NCBI GenBank assembly: GCA_964588695.1
Contig: CAZPQK010000018.1
Coordinates: 1-36,447, forward strand
Direction of reading: 5' to 3'
DNA: 36,447 bases
Source of the DNA: CAZPQK01 sp964588695
Lineage (GTDB): Bacteria > Krumholzibacteriota > Krumholzibacteriia > WVZY01 > JAKEHA01
Shown piece after piece: positions 7,272-16,559 of this stretch. Below the pieces are notes generated by a model that was given only the letters and a program-made list of their open reading frames with translations, did no database searches and was not told the DNA's origin. Both the position numbers and the translations under genes were made by a program. The number at the start of each line of letters is the position of its first letter. The stretch's first letter is position 1.

Positions 7272-8495
7272 TCACGTAGATTTCACAATTGCTTGGTCCA
7301 GCGCCATTTGTACCAGTTGAGGGCGGGTAACCGGGGTGCTATAGCGCCCAATAACCCGTTCCCGGGCATTCTGGGCCATCATCTGGGCGGATTCCCGGTC
7401 GTCAACCAGGTCCATCAGATGGGCCGCGATCGCCTCTGGGCGGTCGGCATGGCGGTAGTGACGGCCGATTTCGAAATCCATGCCGGCGATGGCGACGGTC
7501 GTACAGACCAATGGGAGGCCCGCCATCATGGCCTCCAAAATCCGGATTCGCAAACCGCCCCCAAACCGCATGGGAATGACCATGGCCGCCGACTCCGCCA
7601 GGTAGGGTGCGACATCCGGAACTCGACCTACAACTTTCACGCGGTCATCGGCCAGCAGAAAGCGGGCGGGCTCGGGCAGTTCCCCGCCGACAATGGCAAT
7701 CTCTCCGGTGAACTCATCCAGGTGAGGCATCACTTTTTCGGCAAAGTACACCAACGCGTCGATGTTAAACGGCGCGCTCATCGCCCCCATAAACAGAATC
7801 CGCTCTCGCCGGTCGACACCTTGGTCGGGCGGCGGAAAGCGTTCGGGATCAATCCCGAACGGAAGCACCTGGACATTGGCTTTCGGGTTTACTTCGCGAA
7901 CCGCGTCGGCGTCGCGCTCGGTAAGCGCCCAGATGTTTCGCGCGGTCAAATACGCCGCTGTCTCTTCGTTCTTTTCGTTAAGCCAGGTGCGTACTTTCGC
8001 GATTTTGCTTAACACCATTTTGTCTAATAACGCCGCGCGTCGGTTCTTGTCCCAATCGATGTCGTGGGTCAATAGCACGACTTTGTCCATCGGAAGCAGT
8101 GGAAACATTCGAAACAACTGCCAGTATTCGACAATAATCAAGTCGAAGCTTTCGGGGTCGAGTTGTCTAACCGCACGACGAAACGCAGCCGGACAATCGT
8201 AGAGCGCTTTCAGCGATCGCCGAAACAGAAGCGACTGTAGCCCGTAACCCAGTTTAAAGCCGATGCGATGCAGCAGGGATTTTTTGTTTGGCGCCGGAAC
8301 CGCAACGACACGATGGCAATGCTTTTCTAACTCGGAGATATTGGCGGTGTCTTCGTCGGTCACGGTCCGGCAGGCGACGGTGAGTTCGGTGTGGGGCGCA
8401 AGCGTCTGAATAATTTCAAACGACAGGATCCGTGTTCCCTGATTGGGCGGGTACGGAAGGACTGGTTTGATAATAAGCACGCGTGGTTTAGCCAC
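7272..8495 (-). CDS. Glycosyltransferase family 4 (GT-B)
   Basis: This 407-residue protein starts RVLIIKPVLPYPPNQGTRIL, the N-terminal acceptor domain of a GT4 subfamily also found in exopolysaccharide loci. The donor-side region has ILFMGAMSAPFNIDALVYF and then FGGGLRIRILEAMMAGLPLV. The second Glu of the E-x7-E motif is kept, but the first position is replaced by a Gly-rich loop, which is normal in this subfamily. The GTG start at 8495 has GAGGT about 7 bases upstream and overlaps the preceding glycosyltransferase by 8 bases. It is the last gene of module B, and a hairpin follows its stop. Confidence 0.83.
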   Translation of the reverse strand: MAKPRVLIIKPVLPYPPNQGTRILSFEIIQTLAPHTELTVACRTVTDEDTANISELEKHCHRVVAVPAPNKKSLLHRIGFKLGYGLQSLLFRRSLKALYDCPAAFRRAVRQLDPESFDLIIVEYWQLFRMFPLLPMDKVVLLTHDIDWDKNRRAALLDKMVLSKIAKVRTWLNEKNEETAAYLTARNIWALTERDADAVREVNPKANVQVLPFGIDPERFPPPDQGVDRRERILFMGAMSAPFNIDALVYFAEKVMPHLDEFTGEIAIVGGELPEPARFLLADDRVKVVGRVPDVAPYLAESAAMVIPMRFGGGLRIRILEAMMAGLPLVCTTVAIAGMDFEIGRHYRHADRPEAIAAHLMDLVDDRESAQMMAQNARERVIGRYSTPVTRPQLVQMALDQAIVKST

Positions 8496-9615
8496 CGATT
8501 ACCTCACGATAAATCGACTCGAACTTGTCCAGGTGTGTTTCCAGCGTGAACTCCAACTCGAATCGTTTGCGTGCCGCAATGCCCATCTGCACGCGCAAGG
8601 TAGCGTCGGCGACCAACCGGTGAATCGCAGCGGCAATCGCGGCCACATCGTTTGGGTTTACTAGAAGGCCGTTCTCTTGGGCAGTAATCATTTCTGGAAT
8701 CCCATATACGTTGGAAGCCACCACTGGCAATCCGCACGCCATAGCTTCCATAATGACATACGGCAACCCTTCAATGGTTGATGGCAAGGTAAGCAGATCG
8801 CCGGCCAGCATCCAATCGCGGACTTCGTTCGCTTCCAGCCGCCCTTGCCAGTGAACCCGCGACGCGATCCCCAGTTTCTCTGCCAGCGACTCACCATGAG
8901 CGCGATCGGGACCGTCACCGACCACCACCAAATGCGCCGTCTCGGAAATGGAGGGCATTGCGTGCAAAACCCTCAACAGCCCCTTGTGGGGCAGGAGGTT
9001 GCCAACAAACAAGACGACGACATCGTTGTCGCCGACACCGGCCCGTCGTCGAACCGCGGTCACATCGACTTCGGCCCGGCCGTGTTCGCGGTCGAGCCCG
9101 TTGTGTACCGCCCGCACTTTGCTGTCCGGTACCCGATGCTGTCCCGTGAGAAAAGGAACGTTGGCGGCACAAACAGTGGTTACGATGTCGACCGACCGCA
9201 TCGCCCAACGGCGAACCAGCGCTCGCTTCCACAACGGCGAGACCATCGGCAGATGTTCGGTGGCCACAACACCCCGCGCGCCGGCACGCCGTGCCATAGG
9301 CGCCATCACGGCCATCTGTGCATCGTACGGTCCGGGCATATTCAGGTGAACGACATCGGGGACCTGTTCGCGAAAAGCAGTGCGCAATCTTCCCAACGTC
9401 GTCAGACCGTAAGGCAGATTCATGTCGACCGGGGTAACCGATACTCCGCAATCGCTCAGCGTCTGTGCCCATCCGCCAAGCGGTGACGACGCGTCAGCGC
9501 AGCGCATAACCAGCGAGACATCGTGACCACGCGCAAGCATCCCCTTCGCCAGCAACTCGACGAACCTCTCGGCACCACCTAGAAACGGCGCATCGCTTCC
9601 ATAGCAAATCTTCAT
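8488..9615 (-). CDS. Glycosyltransferase family 4
   Basis: This 375-residue GT-B enzyme begins MKICYGSDAPFLGGAERFV, with the GGAE loop that contacts the donor phosphate. It contains VVVLFVGNLLPHKGLLRVL and the full E-x7-E motif in STIEGLPYVIMEAMACGLPV, so it looks catalytically intact. The ATG at 9615 overlaps the stop of the large membrane protein by four bases (ATGA). With the following GT4 it probably adds successive sugars to the lipid-linked repeat of module B. Donor and linkage are unknown. Confidence 0.87.
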   Translation of the reverse strand: MKICYGSDAPFLGGAERFVELLAKGMLARGHDVSLVMRCADASSPLGGWAQTLSDCGVSVTPVDMNLPYGLTTLGRLRTAFREQVPDVVHLNMPGPYDAQMAVMAPMARRAGARGVVATEHLPMVSPLWKRALVRRWAMRSVDIVTTVCAANVPFLTGQHRVPDSKVRAVHNGLDREHGRAEVDVTAVRRRAGVGDNDVVVLFVGNLLPHKGLLRVLHAMPSISETAHLVVVGDGPDRAHGESLAEKLGIASRVHWQGRLEANEVRDWMLAGDLLTLPSTIEGLPYVIMEAMACGLPVVASNVYGIPEMITAQENGLLVNPNDVAAIAAAIHRLVADATLRVQMGIAARKRFELEFTLETHLDKFESIYREVIGG

Positions 9616-12095
9616 TCGCGTACCATGCGATCGCTAATCTGTAGTGACGCGCACGCTGTTCCGGAGAACTGATCGCGGTTGAATAGCAAGTCAGAAAGAT
9701 GAAAGTTGGCGACGATGTTTTCCAGCGCAGGTTTAACCTGCACTTGATACGTCCCCAATGCCATATGGCGCGGAACGGTGATTTCGTAGCTATCGTAAAT
9801 GAGCGTTCCCTCTGGCCACAGGTCGAGCCCCGCGCGGCCGCTAAACGGCCGGCGGTCGGCCCGCAATCGATGAAACACGCCGCTCGCACGCTCTTGCCGA
9901 CGCCGCATTAGTTTTTCTCCTGGCCATCCCGGACCAGTCAACGATTCGTGATCCATCCGGACATACACGACCGGCGGACGAGTGTAGTCAATTGCATGAT
10001 TCTTGCGGAATCCCAACGTGATCGTGACCGGCTCCCCGGGAATAACTTGTGGCGGATTCACATCGACATAGGCTACCGCGTAAGGCGCCATCGCGTCCCG
10101 GGCATCACAGTTGCTAGGCTGTTCTCCATGCACGCGATAGGCAAACGGAAGCGGCGCGGGAAACCAGCGGCGTTCGTCGACGTCGGCATCAGAAACCTTA
10201 AACCCCCACACTTCCGCGGACTCGAATACTTCGGTGAACGTTGGGTTCAACGCATCAAACTTGTTGGCGCTCATGCGCGCATCGCTTGCGTCCCAATCCT
10301 CCAGAAACCGTCGCAACGGAGGCTCCATGCGACCGTTCACAAGAACAACATCGACACCAAAGTCGCGGACGGCGCGAATCGTTTCTTCCTGGGAACTCGA
10401 CGGCAGCAGCGCGTCGCGTACCGCTGCCAGACGACGATAAGCGTGTGGATCGCGTGGACTTCCGTGTTGCTCTAGCACCGCAACCACTCGTTGATCGCAA
10501 AAGGCGCTTAGCCAGTAGGAGGTCGTGGCATCGGTGAGAACCGTACTACCTCGCGGCAACCCCCGCACAAAAGTAATGACATCGCTAAACTGCCGCGCGA
10601 TTGGAGTGGGGTGTGATGCTTTCAGGTCGCGTGCCACCGCCAGTCGAGACGGCACAACAAACAACATGGCCCACGATAGAAGCAACGTTGCAGCAACCGC
10701 GCGCACGAAAACTCCCTGACGCCGCGCCCAACGCACCAAGCCGCCAACGGCGGCGGCGACGATAACCAGTGCGGGAATGTTAAGCAAGAGTCGCATCACC
10801 AAATAACCGCTGGCTTTCGACAGAAGGCTCACTAACGGAGGAAAAAATGCAAACAACAACGGGAGAACAGTTAGTGCGGCCATCCGTCGGACCCCGATGA
10901 GGCTGGTTCGGAACGCCCACCACCACAGCACCGGTGTTAGCACAACACCGCACCAGAACATCAGTCCGTACTGCCGCACAACTTCCAGCGGACTCACCAC
11001 AGCCGCGTTGCCAAACAGGTAAAAACGTCCCTGGGGATGACTGTGAATTGGATTGTCGGCACCCGCCGATGCTATCCACGCGACCACGAGTGCGACGCCG
11101 GCAGCAGTCGCGATGATCGCACCGGACTTGCGGGTGTCGGCTTCCCTATGCGTCCAATTCGGTAGCAAAAACAACGTCGCTCCCAGCAATCCCAAGTGCA
11201 GGGCCGCGCCGACGTGTACCGTGGCTGCCGCCAGCGCCAACAAAACGACGAGCCACAACTTCACGCGCGTCGTCAAAACCAGCGTTGCCATTAGCCAGTA
11301 GAAAGAGACAGCGATGTTCTGTCCGTTGGTAACCGATTCGGCAAACCGCAGACCCAAACCTTCGTGAAACAGAACGAACATCACCACCGCAAGCCACCAC
11401 TCCGCACCCGAAACAAACCGGGAAACAAAAGCTGCAAACATGAATGTCAACCCCAGCGCCAGCACCGAACTATGCACGTGCCAAACCGCGTGTGGTTCGG
11501 CCTGCACCAGCCGCGTTATCAGTGCAACAACGGCGTGAAACCCACCCTTGCGGGGGTCAGATACGACTGCCCCGTCACTCACCAGAGGCGCAAGCACACC
11601 GGGCGGAGAAATCGTATCGAGGTGAATCATCTGCCGGATGTAGCCGATGTGGTCCAGTGCGTCCTGGGTTACCGAAAGCGGACGCTGCAGGTATGAAAAT
11701 GTCAGCCCGACGGCAACCAGCCCCAGTGCGGTCACAGACAACCACGCCCAGTCACGGCCAGCGGGCCAGCGGTTTCGAAACACAAGCCACGTCGCCGCGG
11801 CCATCGAAACCAGGCACCACGCCATCGACCAGACGCCCAAGGCAACGCCAACCAGACCGCTTAACGCCGACGTCGCACTCGCCAACGCCAGGCCAGCAAC
11901 GAGCGGCGCACCAATCCGCGCACAAACGCTATCCAGGTCGATGCGCGCTAGCATAAAAACGGCCCGCCCTGGTATCCAAACCAGTGCGAGCCACAGTGCG
12001 ACCACCACAGCGGACGAACCCGCCGGCATCCAGCCAGCGAGGGTTACGGCGACCGAGGCCACCGCAATGACGGCCAGCGGGCGAAGTTCGGCCAC
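9612..12095 (-). CDS. Large polytopic membrane protein, GT-C-like, with a C-terminal soluble domain
   Basis: The 827-residue product has about 11-13 hydrophobic segments across residues 1-490. The first large non-membrane loop contains VTQDALDHIGYIRQM. An acidic residue in this loop is typical of GT-C glycosyltransferases that use polyprenyl-phosphate sugars, so Asp here may be catalytic. After the last helix comes an alpha/beta region (GSTVLTDATTSYWLSAF, VDVVLVNGRMEPP). A C-terminal part from about 660 follows that looks like a beta-sandwich (VIPGEPVTITLGFRKN, LGTYQVQVKPALENI). The GTG start at 12095 overlaps the GT2 stop by one base, and the stop overlaps a GT4 by four. A GT-C role is inferred from topology and context only. 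A Wzy-like polymerase or an unrelated membrane protein remains possible. Confidence 0.6.
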   Translation of the reverse strand: MAELRPLAVIAVASVAVTLAGWMPAGSSAVVVALWLALVWIPGRAVFMLARIDLDSVCARIGAPLVAGLALASATSALSGLVGVALGVWSMAWCLVSMAAATWLVFRNRWPAGRDWAWLSVTALGLVAVGLTFSYLQRPLSVTQDALDHIGYIRQMIHLDTISPPGVLAPLVSDGAVVSDPRKGGFHAVVALITRLVQAEPHAVWHVHSSVLALGLTFMFAAFVSRFVSGAEWWLAVVMFVLFHEGLGLRFAESVTNGQNIAVSFYWLMATLVLTTRVKLWLVVLLALAAATVHVGAALHLGLLGATLFLLPNWTHREADTRKSGAIIATAAGVALVVAWIASAGADNPIHSHPQGRFYLFGNAAVVSPLEVVRQYGLMFWCGVVLTPVLWWWAFRTSLIGVRRMAALTVLPLLFAFFPPLVSLLSKASGYLVMRLLLNIPALVIVAAAVGGLVRWARRQGVFVRAVAATLLLSWAMLFVVPSRLAVARDLKASHPTPIARQFSDVITFVRGLPRGSTVLTDATTSYWLSAFCDQRVVAVLEQHGSPRDPHAYRRLAAVRDALLPSSSQEETIRAVRDFGVDVVLVNGRMEPPLRRFLEDWDASDARMSANKFDALNPTFTEVFESAEVWGFKVSDADVDERRWFPAPLPFAYRVHGEQPSNCDARDAMAPYAVAYVDVNPPQVIPGEPVTITLGFRKNHAIDYTRPPVVYVRMDHESLTGPGWPGEKLMRRRQERASGVFHRLRADRRPFSGRAGLDLWPEGTLIYDSYEITVPRHMALGTYQVQVKPALENIVANFHLSDLLFNRDQFSGTACASLQISDRMVRE

Positions 12096-12772
12096 TAGAT
12101 CAGGCCGAATCTTTTCTTGAAGAGAAACATGAGGTTGTTAAAGCCATCTCGCCATTTGTCGAGCTTAACTTCGCCAACCCGCGGGTGGTAGTTAACGTGG
12201 TATTCGTCAAACTTTACCCCTTTGGCCATGATCGCTTCGATCTTGATTTCTTGCGAAAGCGGCATGCCATCGCTGGTCAGCCGCAGCTTGCCCAAGATGG
12301 GACGCCGGAACACCCACATTCCGGATTGCGAATCTTTGATTCCTTTGGCGAACAGCACCATCGTCGTAATCGTCAGAACCCAGTTCCCCACCTTATTGGA
12401 AAAATTCATCGCCTTTGGGTTTTGCAGCGGAAAACGTGACGCGGAAACAAAGTCGAGTTGCTTCTCTTCCAGAAAATCAACAAGTTCAGGAATCTGCTCG
12501 GAGGGGTAGGTACCATCGCCATCCAGCGTAATGATCACGTCTTTGGTCGCCGCCGGAAAGCCTGCCTTGTAAGCCGCACCGTAGCCTTTACGTTTTTCAA
12601 ACACAACCTTGGCGCCAAGCTCTTTGGCTACTTCCGAGGTCCGGTCCGTGCTGTTATTGTCGACCACGACAACTTCATCAACGCAGTCGGGCAGGCGTTC
12701 CATGGTGTAACGCACGCCTTCCTCTTCGTTGTAACACGGGATGACTACACTTATGCTAAGACCTCGATGCAT
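12095..12772 (-). CDS. Glycosyltransferase family 2, dolichyl-phosphate-mannose-synthase-like
   Basis: This 225-residue GT-A enzyme has SVVIPCYNEEEGV, then VVVVDNNSTDRT, KGYGAAYKAGF and the metal site ITLDGDGTYP. The order matches DPM1/DPG synthase-type GT2 proteins that load a sugar onto a polyprenyl phosphate. There is no C-terminal membrane helix. A polyprenyl-phosphate sugar product would be the donor expected by the GT-C-like protein encoded next, to which it is joined by a one-base overlap (TAGTG). ATG 12772 is chosen because GGAGGT stands about 5 bases upstream; the in-frame TTG at 12784 overlaps that ribosome site. Confidence 0.87.
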   Translation of the reverse strand: MHRGLSISVVIPCYNEEEGVRYTMERLPDCVDEVVVVDNNSTDRTSEVAKELGAKVVFEKRKGYGAAYKAGFPAATKDVIITLDGDGTYPSEQIPELVDFLEEKQLDFVSASRFPLQNPKAMNFSNKVGNWVLTITTMVLFAKGIKDSQSGMWVFRRPILGKLRLTSDGMPLSQEIKIEAIMAKGVKFDEYHVNYHPRVGEVKLDKWRDGFNNLMFLFKKRFGLI

Positions 12773-12796
12773 CAATACCTCCAAACATCGTGGTGA

Positions 12797-14302
12797 TCAC
12801 GATCTAACCAGCCGGACCAGGCGCCCTGCAAGCGGCAACGTCACGGCGGACAACATGTCGGCTTCTTTGTCGCCGACCACTTTAAACATCTTGTAGCCCA
12901 CCAACACCATCACCGCTGCCACCACGCCCGAAATCCCCAACCAAACCGGGTGGTCCAGGAACCGCAGGACCGGCAGTAACAGCAAAACGCCCGAAGAGCC
13001 CAGGAAGCATCGCGCGACGAAGCCCAGGGGAATCTTTACCTCGGTGGAACGTCCGACAACGTAGCGATAGAGCATCGGCGAGAATCCGATTACGATCGCC
13101 ACAGCGACGATCGCACCCGAAACGCCGTACCTCGGGATCAGCAACAGATCCAGGCCCACGTTGACACCCGCTAATGCGAGATAGACTAACAAACTCGTGA
13201 TTGTTTTTTCCATCACATAAAGCGCCATGGACAAAGGGGTTCCGAGAAAGGACATCGTGAAAATAAGAAAAAACCAACGTGTCGGCTGCTGCGCAGCAGC
13301 CATTTCCGGGCCGTAGAGCAGATCGATCACCGCGCCGCCAAACACCGCCCCCATCACACAAAGCGGAGCGCAGATCAAGAATAACATGCGGTAGTAGCGG
13401 TCAATTGCGGGCTGCAATTGCCCTGGATCGCGTGCATAAACATCAGAGAAGCCGGCCATTACCAGCGGCCACACCGTCCCGGGAACGAATTCCAAAATCA
13501 TCTGCGGAATGCGGTAGGCGATATTGAAGTAGCCGACCTCCTCCATCGAACGGAACGCACCCAGGATAAAAGTCTCTGACTCGCGCCAGACCACCAGGTT
13601 CAGCAAGTGAATTGCGGCAAACGGTAACGCGTAGCGGATCAATCGCCGCGAGTTAGGGGCATCGACGGCCGAAATATTATGCTGTGGAACCGCCGCTACC
13701 GCGCGGTCGATAAGGATCATCGTTGCCGCAAAATAGCCAACCGCGGCCGCGCCCAGTACTCCCATGACGCCCCACCCCCGGGGGATCACGATGAACAAAC
13801 CGACAATGTAAACTACATGACTGAGAACGTAACCAATACTCAAACGACGCGTGTCGTATGCCGAATTCAACAGCGTCGCCAGCGTTCCAAACGCCAACTC
13901 CATTCCGGCAAATGCAACCGCCGCGACGATCAAACTTCCGTTGCCACGGAGACCACCAAACAGCGCCGCGAATTCGTCGCCAAAGAACCACGAAAGTCCA
14001 AGCAACACCATCCACGTGGCCGCGGGAACCAGCAACCCCCAGCGAACCACCAGGCTCATCGCGTGCCGGTCACCCTTGGTGCGCAGCGGCGGCAAGAACT
14101 TTAGCATCGCCTGACCAAAACCAAACGACGAACCAATAACGATAACCATCATGATGGTGCGTAAAAGACTGAACACGCCGTAATTGGCGTCGCCCAACCC
14201 GCGTACCACAATAACGCTGCTCACCAGCCCCAGAACAAAACGCGAAACTCGCGCGACGATAGTCCACGACATCGCCTTCCCTACGTTTCGGGTGACGCTC
14301 AC
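12797..14302 (-). CDS. Wzx-type polysaccharide flippase (MOP superfamily)
   Basis: The 501-residue protein has about 12-14 hydrophobic segments along its whole length. It begins with an amphipathic stretch and SWTIVARVSRFVLGLVSSVI, as in polysaccharide_synt/MATE-fold flippases. FNIAYRIPQMILEFVPGTVW in the middle is typical of Wzx proteins. It would flip undecaprenyl-diphosphate-linked repeats from the cytoplasmic to the periplasmic face. The start at GTG 14302 has AAGGTGG upstream and overlaps the stop of the phosphatase-like gene by four bases. A reading up to 14383 would add 27 polar residues with no family support. Confidence 0.88.
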   Translation of the reverse strand: MSVTRNVGKAMSWTIVARVSRFVLGLVSSVIVVRGLGDANYGVFSLLRTIMMVIVIGSSFGFGQAMLKFLPPLRTKGDRHAMSLVVRWGLLVPAATWMVLLGLSWFFGDEFAALFGGLRGNGSLIVAAVAFAGMELAFGTLATLLNSAYDTRRLSIGYVLSHVVYIVGLFIVIPRGWGVMGVLGAAAVGYFAATMILIDRAVAAVPQHNISAVDAPNSRRLIRYALPFAAIHLLNLVVWRESETFILGAFRSMEEVGYFNIAYRIPQMILEFVPGTVWPLVMAGFSDVYARDPGQLQPAIDRYYRMLFLICAPLCVMGAVFGGAVIDLLYGPEMAAAQQPTRWFFLIFTMSFLGTPLSMALYVMEKTITSLLVYLALAGVNVGLDLLLIPRYGVSGAIVAVAIVIGFSPMLYRYVVGRSTEVKIPLGFVARCFLGSSGVLLLLPVLRFLDHPVWLGISGVVAAVMVLVGYKMFKVVGDKEADMLSAVTLPLAGRLVRLVRS

Positions 14303-15423
14303 GCCGCAACCACCTTCTGAATCGCGGTTTTTGCTCCAAGGATCGAATCGGGACGTTGGTCCGGCACGTTGGAAAGAAAACAACCTGCGGAAAACCGATC
14401 ATCCGGATGATAGCCGTGCATGGCTTTTAGTGGCGCGTGCCCCATGAAACTCGGCACAAACATCACACCGGGTCGCGCCAGGCAAATTAGTTCGCCGTAC
14501 GCGCGGTCCACAAACAAGCATCCTGCTGACTCCATTTCTGCGTCACTTAGAATGTCTCCAGCTTGTGACTCGGCAAGGAGTTCGCGAACGTCGGTTTCCA
14601 CCGATCCCGCCTGCCAAAAACGAGCCATGGTTGCGTCGTAAAACGCCAGGTGATCTTTGCCCAAACGATGCCCGCGCCTGGTTAGCTGCGTCCACAAGTC
14701 GTAGCTGCGATCGACATTGGTCATTCCGTGATCGCTCAACAAAACGATCCGACACTCTCTTCCCGCCCGATCCGCGCCAGAAACGATGTCGTCTATAAAT
14801 TGCTCGTATCGCTGCAGTCGCGTGCCAACGGTATCGGCGAAGATTCCGTCGATGTGCATCATCTCGTCCAATTCAGCCGTATAGAAAAACAAAAGATCGT
14901 CGTCGCCTGGAATCGCCGCCAAGAGCTCGTTCATGTTTTGGTTTTCCGGCGACTTGTAGTACCACAACCGGTAGCGCACTTTCTGTTCCTGAAACCAGTC
15001 AAAAAGTGTGGGACAGCTAAGCCCTCCAGGGGCGTAAGGGTCCTGATGGTGAGCCACATCGAATTGCCCCAACACCCGCAAGGGAATTTCGTAGAGGTCG
15101 TAGTAACCGTTGATGAGTTTGCGACGATCGGTCAGTCTGCGCACCAGCCAGCGAGTCCGCCACTCCAGCGCGTGGGGCAACGGAGGCAAGTGTGATACCC
15201 AGGAAAACGGAGAGCGTCCGTCGGCCCGGCGATACATCGTAAACGCGCCGTGTTCGACCGGTGTGCATCCCGACAGCAGCGAAGGAATTGCGGAAGAACT
15301 GTAACCCATTATGGTGTCGAGTTTGCCGCGGTTGGTCAGGCGGGGTGCAAAATCAAAATGCTGGACGATCTCCCAGCCCAGCGCATCGATCAGAAGGACA
15401 ACCACCAGGGGAGAAGAACTCAC
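14299..15423 (-). CDS. Alkaline phosphatase superfamily enzyme (type I phosphodiesterase/NPP-like)
   Basis: The 374-residue protein keeps the metal-site pattern of the superfamily. Asp13 lies in VLLIDALGWE, and a Ser nucleophile region is at 42-44 (GYSSSAIPSLLSG). Asp186 and His190 are in ELDEMMHIDG, Asp231-His232 in LLSDHGMT, and His336/His339 in KAMHGYHPDD. A phosphate-ester hydrolase or phospho-group transferase is therefore likely. No signal peptide is seen, so it may act in the cytoplasm. The GTG at 15423 overlaps the nucleotidyltransferase stop by four bases, and its own stop overlaps the flippase start, which ties it to repeat-unit production. The substrate is unknown; a nucleotide sugar or phosphate-decorated glycan are candidates. 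Confidence 0.75.
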   Translation of the reverse strand: MSSSPLVVVLLIDALGWEIVQHFDFAPRLTNRGKLDTIMGYSSSAIPSLLSGCTPVEHGAFTMYRRADGRSPFSWVSHLPPLPHALEWRTRWLVRRLTDRRKLINGYYDLYEIPLRVLGQFDVAHHQDPYAPGGLSCPTLFDWFQEQKVRYRLWYYKSPENQNMNELLAAIPGDDDLLFFYTAELDEMMHIDGIFADTVGTRLQRYEQFIDDIVSGADRAGRECRIVLLSDHGMTNVDRSYDLWTQLTRRGHRLGKDHLAFYDATMARFWQAGSVETDVRELLAESQAGDILSDAEMESAGCLFVDRAYGELICLARPGVMFVPSFMGHAPLKAMHGYHPDDRFSAGCFLSNVPDQRPDSILGAKTAIQKVVAA

Positions 15424-16541
15424 CGCATCCGCCGATAAAGGGTAATCGCTTTGGCCACCGTGTCTCCCGACACGCCAGCACATTTGCCCAGCCGTTCGAT
15501 GTAGGCCCGCACGTCGGCGCGGGCGTGTTCGAAATCATCCGACACACTGGCACCCAATTCCACCAGCCCGATCGTTCGCAGGACGTCAATTGCGTTGAAG
15601 CGACTAAAGTGAACGCCCTGCCGCAACGCTTCCGAACGATTCTTGCCAAAGTGGTGACGAGCCATCGCGAAAGCCCGAAGGTTTTGTGGGTAGTGCGCAG
15701 CCTTGCAGCGGCGGAGCACAAGGGTAGACCCCTCTTCGATGCCGTCGAACACCCGACGCGATCCGATCGCTTTCCAGGTACCGACAGCCGCACGGAGAAT
15801 ATCATCACGCGAGGGCAGCCCATTGCCCCACTCGCCGCGAAACAGGCCGGACATAAAGTCTACGCAATCAATGACGGTGTCGTACGTCGCAGGATCAATG
15901 GCGTCGCGATGGGTTTGGTAGGCTTGCTCACGGTTCGAGAACGCGGGTACATACTCACCCACCTCGATCAGTTGCGCGGTCATAATGTCTACGCCCAGTT
16001 TAGCCAGTGTAAACTGATAGGTCCGCGATGTGCGTTCCACTTCTCCCGCGGTTTCAACGTCAAGCAGCTCAAACAGCCGATTTTCCAACAAGTACAACGA
16101 TTCCCGCACGTCCATCGTGTCCCCTATCGCCTCGCTGACTGCAAGCAGTTGCTCGCTGTCTCCAAAGAGAACCCGAGAAGTTTCCGAAAACGCGACCGTT
16201 CCTGGGCGACAGGGTTGCGACGACAGATCCGCTATTGTGTAAACGCCGACGTCGGGATCGCGCAAAAATCCAGTCTGTGCCGACAACGCAGCCCACTCGG
16301 GGTAGGCTCGCGCCACCTGCTCGCGCGCTTCCGCCAGATCCACGCCCTCGGCGAGCACCGCGTACAAGTCGATGTCGGAGTAGATTTCAACAGCACCGTC
16401 CGCGTGCGCAAACGCGACTTCGTCCCGCGCACAGCTGCCTGCTAGAAACACCAGTGTCACACGATCGTCGCCAAGCAACGTTCGTAGCGACTGCGCGATG
16501 GATTCTGCGCAGCGGAAAACCGTGTCCTTTGTAGACTGCAC
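15420..16541 (-). CDS. Nucleotidyltransferase-domain protein of unknown substrate
   Basis: The 373-residue product has the core of the polymerase-beta/MNT-type nucleotidyltransferase fold near its N-terminus. FLAGSCARDE holds Gly35-Ser36, and YSDIDLYAVL holds Asp56 and Asp58, the metal-binding pair. The remaining 300 residues look mostly helical and are not recognised. Such domains move a nucleotide to a hydroxyl, phosphate or protein. It lies 18 bases after the BY-kinase-like gene and is coupled by a GTGA overlap to the phosphodiesterase-like gene. It may serve polymer precursor metabolism or regulate a neighbour by nucleotidylation; both are inference. The start is GTG 16541, with no clear ribosome site. 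Confidence 0.65.
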   Translation of the reverse strand: MQSTKDTVFRCAESIAQSLRTLLGDDRVTLVFLAGSCARDEVAFAHADGAVEIYSDIDLYAVLAEGVDLAEAREQVARAYPEWAALSAQTGFLRDPDVGVYTIADLSSQPCRPGTVAFSETSRVLFGDSEQLLAVSEAIGDTMDVRESLYLLENRLFELLDVETAGEVERTSRTYQFTLAKLGVDIMTAQLIEVGEYVPAFSNREQAYQTHRDAIDPATYDTVIDCVDFMSGLFRGEWGNGLPSRDDILRAAVGTWKAIGSRRVFDGIEEGSTLVLRRCKAAHYPQNLRAFAMARHHFGKNRSEALRQGVHFSRFNAIDVLRTIGLVELGASVSDDFEHARADVRAYIERLGKCAGVSGDTVAKAITLYRRMR

Positions 16542-16559
16542 TGGTGGGGACGTCCGTGG

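Noticed and set aside
7242..8012. 256-codon plus-strand frame
   Set aside because: It is antisense to the GT4 gene, and its composition is that of a shadow frame.
14303..14383. N-terminal extension of the Wzx flippase
   Set aside because: The extra 27 residues are polar and lie within the phosphatase gene; GTG 14302 has a good ribosome site and a four-base overlap.
15261..16445. 394-codon open frame on the plus strand
   Set aside because: It lies opposite the nucleotidyltransferase and phosphatase genes, shows no domain pattern, and is rich in Arg, His and Gln as expected for an antisense shadow in G+C-rich DNA.
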